Origin: Symsagittifera roscoffensis
Lineage: Eukaryota > Xenacoelomorpha > Acoela > Convolutidae
DNA: 64,000 nt
Direction: 5' to 3'
Assembly (NCBI RefSeq): GCF_963678635.1
Contig: NC_087067.1
Location: forward strand, 32,028,401 to 32,092,400
The number at the start of each line of letters is the position of its first letter. Position 1 is the stretch's first letter. Shown piece after piece: positions 1-9,987 of the stretch. The notes under the pieces are model-generated. The model did no database searches. It saw only the letters and a program-made list of their open reading frames with translations, and was not told the DNA's origin. The position numbers and the translations under genes were made by a program.

Positions 1-520
1 CTACTAAGTTTTTCAGATCGAAAATGTGATGTTTAACCTCTATACACACATACTATTTTTTTTCAAAACGGATAGAAAAAATGGTTATGAATAGCAATCA
101 AAAAATTTAGAGTGAATTTAATTCGAATACAAAAGTAGACACCCACCCCCCCCCCCCCAAAAAAAACAACAAAAAATAGCACCTTGAAAAATTTGAGAAA
201 ATCATGAAAATATCGATAAGTCAAAAATTTATTTAAATTGGGTAAATTGTACCGTTTATTTTTGAATGTATTGATCTGCAATTTACAATATGAACTGTAA
301 TTTAAATAACATTTAAAATTCGCAAATAAAACATATCTATGAAAACCAGTCAGCTAAATGATGTATCAAATTTGACTTCGGCTTGTAAGAAAATCGGAAA
401 AAAAAAATTTAACCGAAAGCAGCGAAGTTGAAAAATGGATTGAAACAAGAAATAATTTGCTTAAAACTTTTACCGAAGATATATCGCAAAAGCACTTGAG
501 GCATTATCAGTGGTATTGTC
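1..520. other. AT-rich non-coding DNA, no gene seen
   Basis: The stretch is AT-rich with a long C run followed by an A run near 143-166. I see no open frame with family resemblance and no RNA gene. It could be intron or upstream sequence of the EF-hand gene whose last exon begins at 1202. Confidence 0.5.
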
Positions 521-581
521 GTAAAAATTTTTTGAAAATCTGCCCCCCCCCCCCCTCGAGAAAATCCTAGATCCGCCCCTG
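521..581 (-). mobile_element. hAT-like MITE, terminal fragment
   Basis: Read on the minus strand, this begins with the terminal motif CAGGGGCGGATCTAGGATTT and the CTCGAGG G-run that open the complete MITEs at 34480 and 38733. The internal part is missing beyond about 60 bases, so this is a solo end or a decayed copy. No target duplication can be assigned. Confidence 0.6.
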
Positions 582-1201
582 ATGCTATAAATCATTAAAC
601 TGTAGATATTTATTAAATTCTAAATCATTTTAGAAGTAAAAACTAGAAACCTGTTTCGAGGGGATTGGTAATTGGATTTTAAATATGATAATCAACTAAA
701 CCTAAAACTAATTGAACCCAAAAGACCATATTCCTGAAAAAAACAGGATCCTACAATATCTTTAAAGTATGCTCATGTGCTTGGTAAATCAGACGACAGG
801 CCATTGAGGCGATAAGACCTTAAGACGAAAAATAACTGTTTTTACATGTAAAATGAGCAGTTCGAATTTAAGCGGTTTAAATTTCTCAGAAATAAACTGT
901 GGAGAATTGCGTGTAGCGTCGTTTCAAAGTCACATCAAAAACGGTTGTCGAATTAACGGCTGTTTGTTATTTGTCATCTTATTTGTCGTTCAGCATTTTC
1001 TTCTGCTTTGTTTGCTTGACTGTCTCTCATAATTTTCTATTGAGTTCATTGTCTCTGTCGGACCCGTCTCCTTATTGACATTCTTCCCTATCGCAAATAC
1101 TTAATCAATGCCTAACTTTGGAAGATGCCGTTACGAAAACATCCAGTTCAACTGATCAGACGATTCCTTGTTAGATTCTGTCGTGTTGTTGCATTGAATA
1201 G
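582..1201. other. Non-coding stretch before the EF-hand exon, probably intron
   Basis: No protein family is recognisable in any frame. The stretch ends in an acceptor-like ...TTGAATAG directly before the EF-hand exon, so at least its right part is probably intron. I could not identify the upstream exons of that gene in the first 1.2 kb. Confidence 0.4.
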
Positions 1202-1378
1202 GTGTTTGACATGATGGGAGACGGACTGATCACTAAGGCTGCCTTCCGACACGTGCTGAGGAATCTGGGGGAGGAGATAGACGAGGACGATATTGACAGG
1301 ATAGTTGACGATGCAGATCACGACAAGGACGGAAAACTCAACTTCCACGAGTTCAAAAAATTATTTTCAGACATGTGA
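1202..1378 (+). CDS. EF-hand calcium-binding protein, terminal exon (partial gene)
   Basis: The exon encodes 58 residues and a TGA stop. It opens right after an AG acceptor (1200-1201) with frame phase 0, so it is the last coding exon of a gene that begins to the left. Two EF-hands are visible. The first is FDMMGDGLITKAAF, a loop with Met at loop position 3 where Asp or Asn is usual, so its calcium binding may be weak. The second is DADHDKDGKLNFHEF, a canonical loop with Asp at positions 1, 3 and 5 and Glu at 12. A short helix between them contains LRNLGEEIDEDDID, very like the linker of calmodulin and troponin C. The calmodulin superfamily is clear; the exact member (calmodulin-like, troponin C-like, EFCAB type) is not. 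The gene is convergent with the C5orf34-like gene. Upstream exons were not found in the window. Confidence 0.85.
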   Translation: MFDMMGDGLITKAAFRHVLRNLGEEIDEDDIDRIVDDADHDKDGKLNFHEFKKLFSDM

Positions 1379-1467
1379 ACAAACCCAAAAGCAGAACAGA
1401 ATCGAACCGAACCAAATGTTCTCTGGTCACCATTATCTGATCACATCTTAGACCATTTAGACTTGCA

Positions 1468-1473
1468 AATAAA
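1468..1473 (+). promoter_or_regulatory. Polyadenylation signal of the EF-hand gene
   Basis: A canonical AATAAA hexamer lies 90 bases after the stop codon and is followed by a T-rich stretch. Position and spacing fit the 3' end of the EF-hand transcript. Confidence 0.6.
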
Positions 1474-2220
1474 CTGAATTTACTTTGATTTTTTGCGCAG
1501 GAGTTTTTGTCGAGCTTTACGTGTAGAACTATTGAAACTTCGAGCTCTGCCAAAAAGTTAAAAAAGACCATGTTTGTAAAGACCATGTATTTTTAACCAT
1601 TTTTGGAAGATTCTGACTAAAAATGGATCATGTAAAAGCAGTACGAAAGGTTGGCAGGGGATCGAGTCGCTAAGAGACAGGGTTAAGCGAGATGAGAATA
1701 GAGTAAATCAGATACACTGTATCAATTGACATAGGTTAAACTAACATCGTTTTGTAGAGATAAACTAACAGTGAGATTAAGCCTGACTGAATTTTCACAC
1801 GAGATTAAGCGCAACTAAGCTTGTGTATCAAAAAGGTGTCAAAGCGTTAACTGGGGTTGAATGTCGCCTTAAGCGTGGCCACTTTTCGCACCATCAAAAT
1901 AATAGTAGAATAAATATAGAAATAAGCATATAGAATAACGAGGTACCGATAGTGACCTCACGACATCCCCCAAGATGTGACAACTAAGACAACAACAGAT
2001 AAGCAGAAAAAAAATTGACCGACAATTTTATTTGAAATTTAACATTTGCCGTTTGAGAAAAAAACAGGTTCTGGTGAGATTGGAACTCAGTACCTATGCC
2101 GTCCCAGGCATATTTGCTACTTCCTGTTGAAAATTCTGATTCGTTGATTCACATATCAAATTTCAAACCTTTTTGATATCAGATGAGGAGAAAAAGAAGA
2201 GAAAGTCCGTAAACACTTTC
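1474..2220. other. Intergenic DNA, nothing recognised
   Basis: This is the AT-rich 3' flank of the EF-hand gene. No coding, RNA or repeat signal stands out until the tandem array begins near 2221. Confidence 0.45.
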
Positions 2221-5200
2221 AAGTTGAATATAAAAAGAAAGTTAATCATGATTTGCATAAGAAAAGCGAAAGAAAAAGTTACCTTTCAAAATCAAATTTC
2301 ATTTTAAATGCAGCTGATCAAGCATAATAGTGAGATAAACCTTGGAGAAAAAACTTCTGTGTGTCAAAAACTGAAATCATCAACACGTTAGTAACGATCG
2401 CATGAATAAAGTGGAAATTAAAACCCAAGGATTTTGACGCAAAAAATCCATTACTCGGTTGCAATACCCTAGCTCTCACAAAAACAAAACTGAATGAGCA
2501 TTGAAAACGAACGCCGCCGACAGAAAAAAGAAAAAATGTCGATGGTCGCCAATACGCTGTCTTGTACCTGAGACACCGCCTCTTCCATTATTTCATCCAA
2601 TATTTCTCACTAGTTTTTTAAAATGAATTTTCCATCATCACTTATTGTCTCAATAGTTAGGCTACGCCAAAGATAAACATTCTTCTTTGGTTCACTGCAC
2701 TTAATTTCAAGGTACCTTGAATAAACAGTTAATTGCTATTATCGTCTTTGCAACTATTTAAACATAGCCAATAGACAGTTGGAACCAAGTCAATGAACAG
2801 AACAAAGCAAAAAATTCCAAATTTTTACCTATTTGAGATAAAATCTTTTTGAATAGCAAGAGCATTTTACGATTGACCGTTTTTCGATAAAAACAAACCA
2901 AATCAAGAAAACTGGATCAAAATGTACATTTTTTGATTTGGCTAGTATTAATGAAAGCTGAAAGCTCTTTTCGAAATTCGAAGGCGATCACGTTTTTCCG
3001 TGACTTTAACCCTTTTCCTATTTGATAACGGAGTTTGCCTTCCTTTTAAATCAAATTAGTTTAGATTAGACAAAAATCAATTTAATTATTAGAAAAATTA
3101 TCATGATTTGCATAATGAAAAGCAAAATAAAACAATTGAATTTCAAAAGAAAAGGCATATTTAATGCAGCTGATCAAGCATTAAAGTCAGACAAAACCCG
3201 AGGAAATCTTCTGTGCGCCAACAATTGAGGTCATAAATAAGTTAGTAACGACTGCTTGAATACATGTTTCCATGAGCTGAAAATAAAAAAAAAACTGGGT
3301 TTTTGACGGTAAAAATCTGTTACTCGGTTGTAGTACCCTTGCTCTCACAAACATAAAACTGAATAACCATTGTAAGCAACTGCAGCCAACAAAAGAAAAA
3401 AAAAGTCAATAACCGCCAACAGTATTTCATTTACCGGAGACACCGCCTCTCTCGCTATTTCATTCAATTTTCTTCGCCTTTTTTTTAAATCAATTTTCCA
3501 TCATCACTTCCTTTCTCGATCACTACTTTCTTTTCAATTTTCCATCACCACTTCTCATTTACGCAAAAAACACAAATTTTCTTAAACGCATTCGTCTTGT
3601 TGCCTGGTAACTTGAATTAACAGTTAATTGTCATTACTGTCTCTGCAACTTTTCAAAAAAGCCAAAAGACAATTGGAATTGAGTCAATGCACGGAAGGAA
3701 ACGAAAAAAATCAAAAATATACATATTGGTTCTTAGAGCTTTTTGAATTGCTAGACCATTTAACGATTGACATTTTTTTGATATAATCAAACCAACTCGA
3801 GAAAACCGGATCAAATTGTACATTTCGATTTTGCTGAAAAACATGAAAGCTGAACTCTACTTTTGAGATTAGAAGTCGATCACATTTTACGCAACTTTAA
3901 CCCTTTCCCTGTTTGATACGGGAGTTTGCCTTCCTCTATTTAAATTTACCTTATTCCTAATAAAAATCAAGTTAAATATATAAAAAAATTGATCATTATT
4001 TGCATAAGGAATAAGCAAAATAAAAAAAAAGCAAGTGACTTTCAAAACAGAAAGCATATTAAATGCAGCTGATCAAATATAATAGTCAGACAAACCCTGG
4101 AGTGTCAAAAATTGAAATCATGAACAACTTACTAACGACTGCTCGAATACTTGATTCCATGAGCTGAAATTAAAACAGGAATTTTGACACGAAAAATCTA
4201 TTACTCGGTTGCAGTAACTTTGCTCTCACAAACAAAAAACTGAATAACCATTGTAAACAACTGCAGCCAGCAAAAGATGACAAAAAAGTCGATAACTGCC
4301 ATAACGCTGACTTGTACCTGAGATACCGCCTCTTCTACTATTTTATCCAATATTTCCCACTAAGGTTTCTTTTTCAGTTTTTTGTCATCACTTCTTGTCT
4401 CGATAGTCAGGCTACGTAAAAACTCAATTTTTCTTGTCAGTTTTTGTCTTGTTGCCTGGGATACGTTCGTTAGCGGTGGAACAAAAAATTTTCTTTGGTA
4501 CACTGCACTTAATTTCAAGGTAACTTGAATAAACACTTAATTGTCATTTCTGTCTCTTCAACTTTTCAACTTGGCCGAAAGACAATTGGAATTGAGTCAA
4601 TGCACGGAAATAAGCACAAAAAAAATCAAAAATTTACATATTGGACCTTAAAGTTTTTTGAATTGCTAGACCATTTAATGATTGACATTGTTTTTGGTAT
4701 AAACAACCCAATTCGAGAAAACGGGAACAAATTGTACATTTCGATTTTGCTGAAAAACATGAAAGCTGAATTATACTTTTGAGATTAGAAGTCGATCTTA
4801 TTTTTTGTGTCTTTAACCCTTTTCCTGTTTGATAAGGGAGTTCGTCTTCCTTTTATTTAAATTGAACTTAACGTAAACAAAATCAAATTAAATATAAAAA
4901 AACTGATCATGATTTGCATAAGGAAAAAGCAAAACAAAAAACAAGCAATTGACTCTCAAAATAAAATGCATATTAAATGCAGCTGATCAAGCATAATACT
5001 CAGAAAAACCCTGGAAAGGAAAATTTTTTTGTCAAAAAATGCAAATTTTGAACATGTTGGTAATGACTGCTTGAATACATGATTCCATGAGCTGAAATCA
5101 TAACACGTTATTTGATAAAAAACATTATTATTCGGGTGCAGTACCTTTGCTCTCACAAACAAAACTGAATAACCCTTGCAAACAACTGCAGCCAACAAAA

Positions 5201-5795
5201 GATGGAAGAATAACGCTAACTGCCATAACACTGACTTGAGACACAGCCTCTTCCACCATTTTATCCAATATTTCTCACTAGTGTTTTTTTTTCAATTTTC
5301 CATCATTACTTCTTGTGTATATAGTCAGGCTACCTAAAAACACATTTTTATTGTCAACATTTGTCTTGTTGCCCGGTATATGTGCATCAGCGGCGAACAA
5401 ACATTTTTTCGTTGGTTCAATGCACTTAATTTCAAGGTAACTTGAATAAACAGTTAATTGTCATTACTGTCTCTGCAACTTTTCAACTTAGCGAAAAGAA
5501 AGTTGGAACTGAGTCAATGCACGGAAAGAAGCAAAAAAAAGAAAAAAATTTACATATTCAAACAAAGCTTCTTGAATTGTAAGACCATTTAACGACTGAC
5601 ATTTTTTTGATATAAACAAACCAGTTCGAGAAAACCAGATCAAATTGTAGTTTGATTTTGCTGAAAAACATGAAAGCTGAATTTCAATTTTAAGATTTCA
5701 AGTCGATCACATTTTTCGTGGTTTTAACCATTTTATTGCTTGATACGGGAGTTTGCCTTCCTTTTATTTAATTTGAACTTATCCTAAATAAAAAT
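2221..5795. repeat. Tandem array of four diverged units of about 0.85-0.91 kb
   Basis: The phrase ATGCAGCTGATCAA recurs at about 2309, 3163, 4062 and 4976, giving spacings of roughly 854, 899 and 914 bases. The surrounding text recurs in the same order each time: a GAC(A)CCGCCTCTTC block, TTTCCATCATCACTT, GCACTTAATTTCAAGGT, an AATTGTCATTACTGTCTC block, then a GACAATTGGAA...GAGTCAATG block. The last part of each unit resembles the dispersed repeat R1 described at 10163. Units are clearly diverged, so the array is old. Short open frames inside it differ between units and look spurious. Confidence 0.8.
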
Positions 5796-7082
5796 CAAAA
5801 GGCAAAACGACCAAAATCAAACTTGAACATGATCAAACTTTAACACTTTCAAAGTTAAAAAAGCATCAAGACCTATTAAACAATCTTCTTTACGTTCAAT
5901 AACTCTTGAAACGCTAATTCTAGAGTTCTACCCAAAAAATTGTACTTTATCAACTAAATAAGAAAAAGTAGAAATAAACCTCGAATTAGTAAAAACTCGG
6001 CTACGTTCTTGGAGTCGCATCGGCGACCCAGCGAATTTGAGTCTCACACTAATCACCCAGCCACGGATGCTTAAAATGACCACAAACTCTTCACCAAAAA
6101 CGCAGCTACATATGCTATTAAACTGTCAGTTTGATGCAGCAAAAGTAGCACCAAATACAAAAAGATTTAAAACTGTATGTTATCATTTGAAAAGCAGAAA
6201 GCCGAATGTTTAAATTATGTATTTCAAAAAATTGCGAGAAATATTGACTTGGACAATTTCTCAAATCAAGATTTTCATCATTGTACTACTGTTTTAATCG
6301 AATAACTTCTTGCGGTTCATTTGATGAATTAAAAATGCATCAGGGCTGTTAACTTTTCACTAATCAAATGACAAAACACATTTGAAATTAGACTGCTACC
6401 GCAGCCTACCCATTCTACAAAGCCATCAAAAGCAGCATTATTTTGCGACTTAGGTTTGAATATTAAGACATTTTGCTTTGCAAGTGCAAATACAGATAAA
6501 ATTGAAAACATTATATTTGTCTCAATTTCATCAACTAAATGAAAAAAAAAACATAGCCAACAGACAGTTGGAAAAGAGTCAAAGAACGCAAATAAATAGA
6601 AAAAATCAAGTTTCAGGAAAAATAAAATTCAGGACTTAAAGCGCATTGACTAAGTTATGATTGACATTGTTTGACAAAATTATTACAATTATAAAAAAAT
6701 TGGATCAATAGATAAGATATATTTTTTTATTTCGCTGGGAAATCTAAAAACTAATTTCCATTTTCCTCATTTTTACACTTTCGCTATTGGAAGTCGACTT
6801 TACCCTCTTTTTAACTAAGGAAATGAACTGAACTTAAAAGTCAAACCGCGGAAAAGTAAAATTGAATCTGAACAAATTTTCCTGCAACTTGTCCTGGAAA
6901 AAAATCATCCCGACCGATATACGAATCTGAACCAAGTTCATCGACTTTCAATTAGAAACATCGCTAGCTGACGGTTGGAAAACAGTAATGAACGAAAGGA
7001 AGCAACTTTCACTCTAAACAAGATTATTTGAAAAAAATCGACAACAAGGTCTTTTATATGCCATTGGGACTTCTAAGCGTTA
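5796..7082. repeat. Composite repeat R3 plus R1, paralogous to 42.85-43.97 kb
   Basis: From about 5965 the sequence follows the block at 42845-43960 almost phrase by phrase. It holds a tRNA-like SINE head on the minus strand, a segment containing CAGCTACATATGCTATTAAA (R3), then a CAGACAGTTGGAAAAGAGTC segment (R1) ending near 7070. The two copies differ by small indels and substitutions. No gene is visible. Confidence 0.75.
6004..6072 (-). mobile_element. tRNA-derived SINE head
   Basis: Read on the minus strand, a box-A-like GTGGCTGGGTGATTAGTG is followed by GAGACTCAAATTC, similar to a tRNA-Leu(CAA) anticodon loop, and by a weak box B, GATGCGACTCC. The head matches the copies at 27070-27138 and 42870-42948. 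It is too degenerate to be a working tRNA gene. Confidence 0.6.
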
Positions 7083-7430
7083 CACAGAGGCAAAGTTGCA
7101 CTTCGCATACACAAGCAAAACTATGACCGGTAATGCTAATGTGAAAAACTAAATGAGGAAAACTTTGGGTCTACAAAAATGTCTCAAGTGAAGCACACCA
7201 ATTATGAGCCTACAGAATTGCTAAGTGACGCAAGTCAATTATGACGCATTAGCGGTACCAGTCAATTTGAAAAAAAAATTACCACATAACATGCCTCAAT
7301 TTATAGTGGACGCATTTTAACTAGTATACAAAAAAGTTCAATAAAAATATCTGCCCCTGCCCAGGTTCGAACCCTCTTGTTTGTTGCGGGTCTCCTTCCC
7401 TCCCTGTACGCTACAGATCCATGATACCTT
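7083..7430 (-). mobile_element. tRNA-headed SINE with hairpin tail
   Basis: On the minus strand a head with a good box B (GGGTTCGAACC near 7365) lies at about 7428-7352. The element runs to a tail at 7083-7120 that is a diverged form of the GCGAAGC-TGT-GCTTCGC hairpin found at 10741, 26504 and 42762. The tail is less perfect here. The middle is AT-rich and non-coding. Confidence 0.55.
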
Positions 7431-8167
7431 GAAGGCAAAGTGCTACTTGTAATACAATAGCCTGCGTTAATATCCTTAGCATTGGCTATACTTGATAGCT
7501 GGCTATTGATCAAAATGAACACTTTCAAAATGAAAAATTTTGTCGCAACAATATTTGCGTCGCAACAATTTTTGCGACTTAGGTTGGAAAAAAGAGAGTT
7601 CATACTAATACACAAGCTTTGATTGTGTGAAAACCGGCGTTTGAAAATAGAAGTCCAGTACAACTTTCATTTTCGGCAGTTCGAGATTGAATTTTCCATC
7701 CGTTTACCAAGTGAGTTTGAAGCAGAGTTTGAGCTTCAAAACAATGAAAACTAAAAAATGAATTAACTTACAAAATCAAAAACCACACCATTAAGAAAAT
7801 CAAAATTAAGCGTGATCGAGAACTTGAGAAAAAAAAGTACTAAATGAGTACATTCATTCCAATCAAAAAAATTGATAAGTTCGACCATAGGCTTCACAAG
7901 AAGCACAAGCTTTTTTATGAGTCAAAATATCTGGTAAAGAAAACAAACTAAATTAGCTAGCTTGTATTAAACATCTATAGAACAATTTTACAATATATAC
8001 AACACAATTCACCAAAACACGATAATTAGCATGTAAGTAGCAAGAAAACGTAAAATACATCAAATGAAAAATTCACAGTAAATTGCAAGATTAATTACTG
8101 GGCGTTCATCATTTAAGTCCATTTAGACTTGCATCAGTTCAATACTAAATCTGCGATACACATTCAG
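7431..8167. other. Intergenic DNA downstream of the C5orf34-like gene
   Basis: AT-rich sequence between the SINE at 7.1-7.4 kb and the C5orf34-like 3' end. I see no gene, RNA or clear repeat in it. Confidence 0.4.
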
Positions 8168-8173
8168 TTTATT
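8168..8173 (-). promoter_or_regulatory. Candidate polyadenylation signal of the C5orf34-like gene
   Basis: Minus-strand AATAAA lies only about a dozen bases after the TGA stop of the last exon. It would give a very short 3' UTR. Other TTTATT matches further left could serve instead, so the assignment is tentative. Confidence 0.4.
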
Positions 8174-8185
8174 CGCTCATTGAAT

Positions 8186-9987
8186 TCAATCTTTTTCGTT
8201 TTCAGTTTCTTCTTCTCTGAAACTTTCATCATTCTCATCATTGCTCAAACTTCTCTCTTCTTTGTTTCCCAGCATGTCTTCGATTGTCTTGATGGCCTGC
8301 TGTGTTTTAAACAGGGCATCTGTCACTGACGCAAAGTCAAATTGCACTTCCAGGCCAGTTGAATTCTCCTGAATGAACTTGTCGATGTCTTGTGCAGTAT
8401 CCACAGAACTTGCTGTTCGAAAAGAGCAGCTTGTTCCACTGTTCGGTCTCACTTTCGGACTCAAGCTCGATTCGCGCCCATTTTTGGAGCTTGAATCGGC
8501 CGTATTTTTGGTCAATCTGTAATGAACGCTATTGAGGACTTCACATTTATCAAATGTATCAGCAGTGGATACTACTGCAAAATCTCGATTATTTGTATTT
8601 CTATTTCCCTTCAAGCAAGATTTCGAAGATGAGTCTTTTGAACAAACCGACAGTCGATCTTTAGTTGAATTCACTTCTGTTGACGAGGATGATGCATGTG
8701 GCTTTTGAAACGCGGCTTCAGTTGATGAGTTTTCTTTCTGCAAAGTAGAGCGATTGTTAGTGTCGTTGTTATCTTCTGTCAATGAACTCATGGCATCTCT
8801 GACGTATCTTGCGCCAGGGGGTGATCTAGGTGGGCTTTCTGTCACTCTATCTGAACTACAGTCCACTTTTACATATGGAGGACTTTTTGGCCTCGATATG
8901 ATCGACAGACCCGTGAGATCCTTGCATGATCGACTCTCCTTCTTTTCATCTGCAAATTCACAAGGGGGAGGAACTACATGCATCTCACAATTCAGTTTCA
9001 CACTATCGTCTAATTTTAGCACAGCTCTAGTCGATTCAGTTTTCAATTCTTTTTTACTTTTTGAACATGACGCTTCTGATTCACTCTTTTCTGGACTCTG
9101 AGAACCTGGAAGTTTGTGACATAATGATTCATACAAGTCTAAATCTTTCCTGGTCTTCTGGAGAATCTTTTGTATGTCATTTTGCAGTTCGGACTGTTTG
9201 TAGTTCTGGGCCGATTGAACTTTTTTGCCGCTAGACTTCATCGAGCTGGTTTTGCTAACTTGGCCAGATTTGTTTTTACTGGGATTCTGGGACGGAAAAG
9301 ATGAAGTTGTTGAGGCCTGTTTCACGCTCGTCTCCGTATCAAAACTGATTTCTAATTCAGGTTGTTTCTTCGCGTTCACTGAGTTGCAATTGAGTGATTT
9401 CTCAGCAACTTTATTTACAGAACCAATGGGTAAATCAAGTATATCATTCTTTGTTGCCTCCACAACAGATTTTTCCGACGTTTTTACACTGTTTTTTGAG
9501 CTATTATCACTTTCAATATCACATGAGCTATCACCAAAATTTGTTTTTAAGTCATCAGCACGCTTTCCAGTTCTTGTCTCACTGTTCGATTCGATGTGCT
9601 CACCTTCAACTGCACCCTCAAATCCCTTGCCATCAGCAAAATTTGGTCCACAATATCTGTTCTTCCAGTCGCCACTAGTTGACTTTGGTTCAGATAAGAT
9701 CTGAGTAAATTGCAAATATCTTCGTTCTGGCCTTTCCATTTTTCCAAACGAATTTGTTGTTTTCTCCTGAGGTTTGCGGGACAACGCAGGACTGTCAGCT
9801 GATCTGTCTTTCGCTCCGCCCAGAAAATCACTCTTAGAATACGTTCTGTCCGAGTCTACGAAAGTGATAGACTCGACATCTACTACCGTGGTGTCATCTC
9901 CGTCAAGATTGCAGTTGGACTGTTCAGATGGGCCTCCCACTGGATCAGGTCTCAAAAGCGGGAATCGAGTGGCTGTTTTTTTCATAA
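8186..9987 (-). CDS. C5orf34: C5orf34-like exon 11 (terminal, long disordered tail)
   Basis: The exon encodes about 600 residues after an acceptor (TGCGTTTCAG) that leaves two bases to complete the codon begun in exon 10. It is rich in Ser, Lys, Glu, Asn and Thr, with short proline patches such as [11 protein letters not shown] and [10 protein letters not shown], and looks intrinsically disordered. Only the last part resembles the family: [20 protein letters not shown] is a predicted helix similar to the C-terminal helix of the human protein, followed by an acidic end, ETENEKD. The human protein has nothing like this long insertion. Polar low complexity with many Ser-Pro and Lys-rich stretches suggests phosphorylation or scaffold use, but that is inference. 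A methionine a few codons into the exon should not be taken as a start, because the acceptor and phase place it inside the gene. Confidence 0.8.

Noticed and set aside
63-281. Minus-strand 72-codon frame with hydrophobic text
   Set aside because: It arises from A/T and C homopolymer runs and has no family resemblance.
2221-5795. CRISPR-like or protein-coding repeat array
   Set aside because: Units are 0.85-0.91 kb, diverged and AT-rich with no constant spacer pattern; this is a eukaryotic tandem repeat.
8754-9704. Plus-strand open frames of 115 and 159 codons
   Set aside because: They are antisense shadows of C5orf34-like exon 11, with no family resemblance or plausible start context.
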